From an uncultured bacterium (GTDB lineage: Bacteria > Bacillota > Clostridia > Lachnospirales > Lachnospiraceae), in contig CAJMQE010000102.1 in the NCBI GenBank assembly GCA_905215405.1, forward strand, positions 1-12,021: a DNA stretch of 12,021 nucleotides, read 5' to 3'. Position numbers and translations under genes: made by a program. The notes beneath the pieces are model-generated. The model was not told where the DNA came from. It did no database searches and worked only from the letters and a program-made list of their open reading frames with translations. Positions 6,753 through 12,021 of this stretch are shown in pieces; position 1 is the first letter of the stretch; the number at the start of each line of letters is the position of its first letter.

Positions 6753-9700
6753 CTACTTTTCTCTCCATATCTGGCCATCCCGATCACAATGCCAGATCTG
6801 AATATACTGATCTTCTGTAATATTTTTCTGTTCTGTCTGAGATAGTCTGCCTACTTTTGAGAACCAGTTTTCATCTCCTTCTGTTCTCACCACAATATTG
6901 GTATGATACACAGTTGATCCCGACTGAATCAGTTTGAACTTCTTCTGTTGCCATTGTGCATAAAGAATAATCCTGTCATCACTTACATCTGTCATATTTT
7001 TCACTTTCTGACCTGGTTGAAAACTGGAATCCATCCCATCTGCGCTCAGATTCCAACCCATAAATGTAAAACCCGGTCGAACCGGTACGAAGTCACTGAG
7101 TGCAATCTCTTGGTCATACTTTACGCTGACACTTTTCGGCATCTGCTCCACAAGCCCTTCACAGTTTTTCTCATATGCAATCGTATATTGAATTGGCTCC
7201 TTCTTTTCCTTCCAGACTGCCACCAATGTCACATTTTCTGATAAATCATACGCTTCCCCCTTCTGGTAATCAATTTTATTGGAACCTGTTGTACCATCTG
7301 CTGATCCTTCCTCTGCTTCATAGAACTGGTCTGACTGACTTGGCTGATTTGACTGACCTGCCCGACCTAATTGTTCTGACTGGTCATACTTTTTAACAAC
7401 TTCATGAATACCTGACTCTTCCTCTTGTTTCCATCCTGTAAATATATACTGTGTCCGATATCCACCTTCCTCTATCTCTTCGCGGCTGCAGTCTGCCAAA
7501 ACAACTGACTGACTTTGTAATGTAAGTGGAGCAGATATATTTTTATATACAAGACCTTCTACAGGCTCTGTATTGGTTGTCTTCGTGCCTCCATTCGTAT
7601 CATAGATGAGGGTTGCAGTTGCTCTGTAAATAGCATAATAGGTTATCGCATCATCAATTTTTAAATTCTCTTTTCCTTCTGACGGTAAGTAGTTTTCCGG
7701 TTGTTCACTTTGTAATCCAAAGTCGTTTGGATCTGTAGTCCATCTCACTGCTTCTACATTTGAAACATTCTTCCACCCCGTATCCATCCGGATTGCAGGC
7801 GCATCTAACAATGCATTATCTGCCGATACCTGATACTCGCGTTTTCCCTGTGCATCCACAAAGTTCACTTCTATCGTTTTCTGTGGAGCTTTACTCGTAA
7901 TTACTTTAATTTCCTGTCTTGCAGGATTACCGGCCAGATCTGTTGCTACTATAAAGTAGTTTCCCTCTTTTGAAAATGTATATGCCAGTTCTCCACTCCC
8001 CTGTGTCAGAACCGATTGCTGTTCATCTAATAACTGCAGTGATTTCATTCCACTATACTGATCTTTGGCCTGTGCCTGAAATTCAGCAATTCCATTATTA
8101 TTTAAAAGCACCTGTACCGGACAGCTGATCTGCGGAGCTGACTTATCAATTTTCACCTCAATTTGTGTATCTGCTCTGTTTCCATGATTATCTGTTGCCT
8201 GTACCACATAGCTATGAACACCTTCCTGTGTCAAAACATAGGATAGGTTGCTAGAATCACTTGCACTTCTTCCCTCCGCAGCACCATAATTTTGATAATG
8301 CTCATAATACCTGCGAATATCCGTTCCAAATACATCTCTTAAATCTTCATATTTTTCCCGATATGCCATTGGTGCAAAATTTGCGCTGGCTTGTCTACCT
8401 TCCTCCATTCCGTAAGTCACAAAATGCGCTATCAACAAGTCTGGAGAAAAACCAAATTCCGCTACCACATCAGGATTATGTATTGCATAATAAACGGGAT
8501 CATATAACATTTCATAATTAATTCCGTTATATTCTGTCGTTGCAATTCCAAGCTTTAAACTCATCTGTACCATCTCCGACATATTCTTGATGTCACATGC
8601 TTTTCTTCCCTCTGCCGCCCCAAAATTCATATAATGGATATAATACATTTCAAAATCCTCTGCGTAAGATTCTGCTACATCCGCATTATTTTCTCTGTAT
8701 GTCTGCAAATTAAAATTCACGCTTGCCTGTCGACCTTCTTTCATGCCAAAATTTACAAAGTGTGCTAACAACTGTTTTGTTGTAAATTCTTTCAGATCCT
8801 CATACTTCGCTGCATAAAATTGAGGATCAAATACCAGCGAATAATCCACCTCATCATAAATATATGTATTTTCACGATTATAATTTGGAATTGCATAAGT
8901 AAATCCTTCTCCATCTTCACTTACAGTCATATAGTTGTCATTACTCATATCCGTTGCTGTATCTGATCCCGCATTTATTCCAGCGTCCACAGCCAAACTT
9001 CTCTCTTGCTCTTCCTTCAAATCCGAAGCATCTGCACTCACATTTTTTAATTCTATCTTTTGTATACCACTCTCACCATCCTGTACATGCAACTGCAAAT
9101 GGTAGTCCGTATTGATCCAATCTGTCCCGGCTGCCTGAATTTGTGGCGGACTTGTCTCTTCCCATTGTGCCTGCAGATTCATATCTCCAAAAAACGAGGA
9201 ATAAAATTTCCCATTTTTCAAGACCTGATCATTGCAATACGTCTGATTTAGCTGCATATTTCTCTTATTTGTGGAGCTGACCACTTTCCAACCGACGAAA
9301 CGATAGTTGGAAAGGGTGGGAAGGGGGAAAGATGCTTTCTTATTATTACTAGACATATCTGTTAATCCTAATCTACTCCCAAATAAATATGGTAAATCCT
9401 CATTATTAGAATAATAATTATACAAAAAATCACCATAACATATATATATATTACTAAATTGCTCTAAAAAATCATTCTGTTCAATTGGATTTAATCCACC
9501 CTTATATGATAAATTTCCATCATTCCATCTAAAAATAACAGTGATATAAGCTACCATATTTTTTCTTTTAGTCTTATTTATTCCTTTAGCATAGCCATCA
9601 ACTCCATATATATCACTATTCCTTTCTGTTCCAACACTCCAGCTTCTATTAGTCTGTCTCCAATCACCATCATAAAGTAAATTTCCATTTATATCGTACT

Positions 9701-10100
9701 CTTCTATTGACCAATATAAGACCTTTCCATTGTTTACATTTTGCCCGCCTATAAGACAAGAATCATTTGTCACACCAACAATGCTAATATTTTGTCCCTC
9801 ATGCACTTTAAACCTACACATATATTGCAAACGAGTATTGTCTTCCATTTGAACAGCATCATAATATGAATTTCCAATAGGATACTGTGTAATATTTACA
9901 GTTGTATTATTATAAGTAATATTTTCATTAAAATTGTAGAAGTTACCATCATCAGATATATCAATTTCCTTCATACCATTCCAATCTGCATTCGAACTTG
10001 CCTTTAAAACATTATTAGAAACTGAAAAAATAATAAAAACTCCTATTAAAATCTCTATAAATTTGACTATAATTTTATTAAATTTCTTATTTGTATTCAC
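6753..10100 (-). CDS. Large secreted protein with Ig-like, EGRQ-repeat and InlB B-repeat domains
   Basis: This is a 1115-residue secreted or surface protein of unknown function. The lysine-rich N-terminus and hydrophobic stretch (about 10-32) form a signal peptide. Residues 36-240 are an unrecognised Asn/Tyr-rich domain. An InlB-type unit follows (about 255-314, FVGWKVV to LQAQW), then half an Ig-like domain (317-352). Four 'YDPxYYAxxNPDVV...HFxxxGMxEGRQA' half-repeats occupy 423-613, the rest of the Ig-like domain 619-652 and a second intact Ig-like domain 655-735. InlB B-repeats occur near 826-964 and 970-1051 (FMGWNLS to LYAQW). No LPXTG motif, C-terminal anchor or catalytic motif is seen. 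The GTG at 10100 is the start, with GGAGG six bases upstream. Codons 1-248 are much more AT-rich than the rest. It may be an adhesin or matrix component, but that is a guess. Confidence 0.85.
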   Translation of the reverse strand: MNTNKKFNKIIVKFIEILIGVFIIFSVSNNVLKASSNADWNGMKEIDISDDGNFYNFNENITYNNTTVNITQYPIGNSYYDAVQMEDNTRLQYMCRFKVHEGQNISIVGVTNDSCLIGGQNVNNGKVLYWSIEEYDINGNLLYDGDWRQTNRSWSVGTERNSDIYGVDGYAKGINKTKRKNMVAYITVIFRWNDGNLSYKGGLNPIEQNDFLEQFSNIYICYGDFLYNYYSNNEDLPYLFGSRLGLTDMSSNNKKASFPLPTLSNYRFVGWKVVSSTNKRNMQLNQTYCNDQVLKNGKFYSSFFGDMNLQAQWEETSPPQIQAAGTDWINTDYHLQLHVQDGESGIQKIELKNVSADASDLKEEQERSLAVDAGINAGSDTATDMSNDNYMTVSEDGEGFTYAIPNYNRENTYIYDEVDYSLVFDPQFYAAKYEDLKEFTTKQLLAHFVNFGMKEGRQASVNFNLQTYRENNADVAESYAEDFEMYYIHYMNFGAAEGRKACDIKNMSEMVQMSLKLGIATTEYNGINYEMLYDPVYYAIHNPDVVAEFGFSPDLLIAHFVTYGMEEGRQASANFAPMAYREKYEDLRDVFGTDIRRYYEHYQNYGAAEGRSASDSSNLSYVLTQEGVHSYVVQATDNHGNRADTQIEVKIDKSAPQISCPVQVLLNNNGIAEFQAQAKDQYSGMKSLQLLDEQQSVLTQGSGELAYTFSKEGNYFIVATDLAGNPARQEIKVITSKAPQKTIEVNFVDAQGKREYQVSADNALLDAPAIRMDTGWKNVSNVEAVRWTTDPNDFGLQSEQPENYLPSEGKENLKIDDAITYYAIYRATATLIYDTNGGTKTTNTEPVEGLVYKNISAPLTLQSQSVVLADCSREEIEEGGYRTQYIFTGWKQEEESGIHEVVKKYDQSEQLGRAGQSNQPSQSDQFYEAEEGSADGTTGSNKIDYQKGEAYDLSENVTLVAVWKEKKEPIQYTIAYEKNCEGLVEQMPKSVSVKYDQEIALSDFVPVRPGFTFMGWNLSADGMDSSFQPGQKVKNMTDVSDDRIILYAQWQQKKFKLIQSGSTVYHTNIVVRTEGDENWFSKVGRLSQTEQKNITEDQYIQIWHCDRDGQIWREK
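7320..7391 (-). repeat. Gln/Ser-rich low-complexity linker in the large protein
   Basis: Codons about 904-927 encode a linker with SEQ, SNQ, PSQ and SDQ steps. At DNA level it shows repeated TGACTGAC and CTGGTC-like words on the plus strand. It interrupts an InlB-type unit between its FTGW and VAVW elements. It looks like slippage-prone simple-sequence DNA. Confidence 0.5.
8262..8834 (-). repeat. Two pairs of EGRQ-type half-repeats in the large protein
   Basis: Four half-repeats are seen at residues about 423-459, 462-501, 533-571 and 574-613. Odd ones read xYDPxFYAxxxxDx...LLAHFVxxGMxEGRQAS. Even ones read NFxxxxYRExxxD...MYYxHYxNFGAAEGRxA. The same two-part module occurs three times in the neighbouring upstream gene. 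A 31-residue non-repeat linker separates the two pairs. Confidence 0.85.
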
Positions 10101-10560
10101 CTAATTCCTCCACAAAATAAAAGAGTATTCTTTGCGAATACTCTTTTACTATACTAATTTAATTCCCATATGAGCATGTTTTAAAATAAATCTTATCAAA
10201 GTATTTTTCACTACTTAATCCTGCCAACCTATTCATTATTCCATATATATCTCCATCTGCATTATCAATTAGTTTTTCTTCACCATTTATTTTTATATCC
10301 TCAGGATTCGAATTTATAGTAAGTATAACTTTTTGAAAATATGGAAGATAAGTATCATCTGTACCTGCCCATTCCGATTCTATGTTTGTAATATGCCCTC
10401 CAATATTGAGTTCTTTTAATTTAGGTGCACTACGTATAGTATCTCTCCAAAGTGTATCCATTCCATCTCCCAAATCAATAATTTCTACATTTGCTAGTTC
10501 CAACCAAGACTGTTTAACCGTATCTGGGAGTTTTAATTTCTTAACATTCGAATTACTTAT
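9355..10560. other. AT-rich compositional block spanning the junction of the two secreted-protein genes
   Basis: Hand counts of 60-base rows give about 9-23 G+C per row across this block (roughly 28%). Sampled rows on either side have about 19-28 per row, mostly 24 or more: 9241-9360 has 49 in 120, and 10561-10680 has 51 in 120. The block covers codons 1-248 of the large protein, the 58-bp gap, and about the last 130 codons of the upstream gene. The edges are approximate and fall inside coding regions, not at gene ends. This fits a segment with a separate history. Confidence 0.6.
10112..10147 (-). terminator. Terminator-like hairpin between the two secreted-protein genes
   Basis: A perfect 12-bp stem, AAAAGAGTATTC (10147-10136) with GAATACTCTTTT (10130-10119), has a GCAAA loop and is followed by ATTTTGT. 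It lies 11 bases after the upstream gene's stop. Its U-rich tail runs directly into the GGAGG of the downstream gene (10111-10107). It could end the upstream transcript, or only dampen it, since no clear separate promoter for the downstream gene was found. Confidence 0.75.
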
Positions 10561-11733
10561 CTCAACATAAGTCACATCCCTACCCTCTATCTGTGATGGA
10601 ATGGTTGGATTAGATTCCGTACCGTTATACCCAAGAATATATATAGAATTATCTGTCACAGCAGCATCTGGTGCCCATCCGCTATCCGTCGTATACTTAA
10701 AATCCGCTAAATTGACTTCCTCTTCATCTTTTTTATTGTCAATGTCCGTATTTCCGATTGCCGTAACTGCATTTCTACCTTCTGCCATACCAAAATTCAG
10801 ATAATGTAAATAATATAATGGTAAGTCATCCGCATATGCATTCTGTAAATCAGAATAGTTATTTTTATAGATTGAAACATTAAACTCTGGTGCGCCTTGT
10901 CTTCCCTCATTCATTCCATAATTGAGAAAATGCTGCAATAGTAACAGCCTGTTGTTGCCGTATGTTTCCTGCACATCAGCATTTTGCGTCGCATAAAATT
11001 CAGAGTCAAAAACCTGTGAAAAATCATTTAGAACCTTCTCTGCATTTCTTCCTTCGTTACAGCCAAAATTTATATAATGTTGGTAATATAGAGGAAAATC
11101 CGTTCCATAGGCCTTTACAACATCCAGATTATTTTGCATGTATGTCATTAAATTAAAGTTCTCGCAAGCTTGTCTTCCTTCTTGCATACCAAAATTCAGG
11201 AAATGTAGAAATACCATATTTCTGTCATTTCCATATGCCTCTGCCACATCCTGATTATGGGCAAGATAATACTGTTCATCATAAACAGCCTGATAAGATG
11301 CAATTCTATCATCAAGAACAGCCTTTGCCTTTCTCCCCTCATCTTTTCCAAAGAACATATAATGAAGGTAATAGGATTTTAAATCATTTTCAAACAGCTT
11401 CTGCAGATCAGGATTTGAAGTTTTATAATAAAAGACATCGAAGGAATCACACCCCTGTCTGCCTTCACTCATACCAAACTGAATGAAATGTAACAATAGC
11501 AGCTCAGGTTCACTACCAAATGCAGCAACAACATCAGGGTTGTTATCTGCGTAATACGTTGGATCAAATACACTCTCATATGATTGTAAATCTGTCTTAT
11601 CACATGACCATGTTTCCGCCGCATAAGCATTGATCATCCCACCTGTCTGCTGATCGATTGGTAAAAATAATGGAACTGCTGCCAGACTGACTCCCATTGT
11701 AATCGCAACTACTGATTTTTTCATCTTCTTCAT
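10159..11733 (-). CDS. Secreted protein with six EGRQ-type half-repeats and a leucine-rich-repeat-like C-terminus
   Basis: This is a 524-residue secreted protein of unknown function. The signal peptide spans about 1-39 (MKKMKKSVVAITMGVSLAAV, then INAYA-AET). Six half-repeats follow at about 55-93, 98-136, 150-189, 194-231, 241-280 and 284-322, in alternating odd type (FDPTYYADNNPDVV...LLLLHFxxFGMxEGRQ) and even type (YYxHYxxFGxxEGR). An acidic linker (about 329-345) leads to a BspA-like leucine-rich region (about 375-475; IPSQIEG, VKKLKLPDTVK, LKELNIGGHITNIES). It ends without LPXTG or a membrane anchor. The ATG at 11733 is taken as start, with GAGGAG about eleven bases upstream; an ATG at 11724 is possible. 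Its last 130 codons are AT-rich, in contrast to the repeats. It shares its repeat module with the next gene, so the two probably act at the same surface. Confidence 0.85.
   Translation of the reverse strand: MKKMKKSVVAITMGVSLAAVPLFLPIDQQTGGMINAYAAETWSCDKTDLQSYESVFDPTYYADNNPDVVAAFGSEPELLLLHFIQFGMSEGRQGCDSFDVFYYKTSNPDLQKLFENDLKSYYLHYMFFGKDEGRKAKAVLDDRIASYQAVYDEQYYLAHNQDVAEAYGNDRNMVFLHFLNFGMQEGRQACENFNLMTYMQNNLDVVKAYGTDFPLYYQHYINFGCNEGRNAEKVLNDFSQVFDSEFYATQNADVQETYGNNRLLLLQHFLNYGMNEGRQGAPEFNVSIYKNNYSDLQNAYADDLPLYYLHYLNFGMAEGRNAVTAIGNTDIDNKKDEEEVNLADFKYTTDSGWAPDAAVTDNSIYILGYNGTESNPTIPSQIEGRDVTYVEISNSNVKKLKLPDTVKQSWLELANVEIIDLGDGMDTLWRDTIRSAPKLKELNIGGHITNIESEWAGTDDTYLPYFQKVILTINSNPEDIKINGEEKLIDNADGDIYGIMNRLAGLSSEKYFDKIYFKTCSYGN
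10768..11571 (-). repeat. Three tandem copies of a 91-95-residue two-part protein repeat
   Basis: Higher-order units start at residues 55, 150 and 241, so the period is 273-285 bp at DNA level. Each contains one odd and one even half-repeat. Conserved positions are YY, NPDV or DL, HF or HY, FG and EGR. The copies have diverged enough that the repeat is clear in protein and patchy in DNA. Confidence 0.85.
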
Positions 11734-11828
11734 TCTTCCTTATTCTCCTCTCCTATTACATATAAACCCATGCCTTTAAGTGAAATATTTAAAACATGCA
11801 ATTTCTTTTTAAGACACAACATATATGC

Positions 11829-11837
11829 ACTATAACA
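11829..11837 (-). promoter_or_regulatory. Possible extended -10 promoter of the repeat-protein gene
   Basis: TGT-TATAGT (11837-11829) is an extended -10 element. The nearest -35-like word, TTGCAC (11860-11855), is 20 bases upstream of the -10, which is too far for good contact. The leader to the start codon would be about 90 bases and shows no structure that I recognise. Confidence 0.4.
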
Positions 11838-12021
11838 GATTCATTTTTTCTTTTGTGCAAATGATATATTAACTTGCATTTTGTGAAATTAATTATCAGA
11901 TAGGTAAAGAATGAATGGTACCGCGGCTACACTTTTTCATGATTTTATCCCCCTCTCAAAAAGCACTGCTCCTCGTATTATAAAGTAGTAGTGTTTATAG
12001 TCCCTCTCCAAGGACTGTATG
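11838..12021. other. Right-edge region without a recognised gene
   Basis: No complete gene is seen. On the minus strand one frame is open from the window edge (12020) to a TGA at 11938, about 27 codons (…RDYKHYYFIIRGAVLFERG…), and could be the tail of a gene beyond the window. On the plus strand CACTGCT (11964-11970) pairs with AGTAGTG (11987-11993), including one G-U pair. AGTCC/GGACT forms a further small dyad near the edge. TGGTACCGCGG on the plus strand (about 11916-11926) resembles a T-box core but lacks the rest of a T-box. Confidence 0.3.

Noticed and set aside
11916..11926. A second T-box riboswitch
   Set aside because: Only the 11-mer matches. The preceding GGG of the T-box is absent, no CCC-bearing antiterminator partner and U-run terminator follow, and no stem I can be seen upstream. 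The word is partly palindromic and can occur by chance.

Overview
The window looks like chromosomal DNA from a low-GC Gram-positive anaerobe of the Clostridia, most likely a Lachnospiraceae-type gut bacterium. This rests on four things: strong GGAGG ribosome sites, an archaeal-type non-discriminating AspRS placed with gatCAB behind a T-box, a THF riboswitch in front of folT, and secreted proteins with InlB-type and 'NPDV...HFxxFGMxEGRQ' repeats. The species is an inference. All seven recognisable genes lie on the minus strand, so transcription runs from high to low coordinates.

Region 1 (about 70-5580) is one operon for tRNA-dependent amide aminoacyl-tRNA synthesis. An extended -10 promoter (5548-5576) drives a T-box leader with a strong terminator. 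Then come aspS (non-discriminating aspartyl-tRNA synthetase), a 319-bp gap filled by a 19-bp tandem repeat, gatC, gatA and gatB, ending at an apparently bidirectional terminator. The synthetase would make Asp-tRNA(Asn), and GatCAB amidates it to Asn-tRNA(Asn) (and Glu-tRNA(Gln) to Gln-tRNA(Gln)). The T-box would tie expression to uncharged tRNA.

Region 2 (about 5580-6650) is a folate-uptake unit. A sigma-A-like promoter leads into a 9-bp hairpin, a THF riboswitch aptamer, a likely anti-Shine-Dalgarno expression platform, and folT (substrate-binding subunit of an ECF transporter). The 230 bp between folT and the aspS promoter hold no gene that I can see.

Region 3 (6753-11840) holds two adjacent genes for secreted repeat proteins, transcribed 11733 to 10159 and then 10100 to 6753, with a terminator-like hairpin in the 58-bp gap. 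Both have signal peptides and share an unusual two-part repeat of about 39+39 residues. The first protein ends in a leucine-rich-repeat-like region. The second ends in bacterial Ig-like domains and InlB B-repeats. Two structural oddities stand out. In the second protein, the repeat module appears to sit inside an Ig-like domain, splitting it. A markedly AT-rich block (about 9355-10560, roughly 28% GC by hand count against about 40% or more in sampled flanking rows) covers the 3' part of the first gene, the junction and the 5' part of the second gene, which suggests a mosaic segment.

The edges (1-70 and 11840-12021) hold only weak signals: a 24-codon possible ORF, a short open frame running off the right end, hairpins and a T-box-like 11-mer. 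I found no tRNA or rRNA gene, CRISPR array, recognisable transposase or phage gene.
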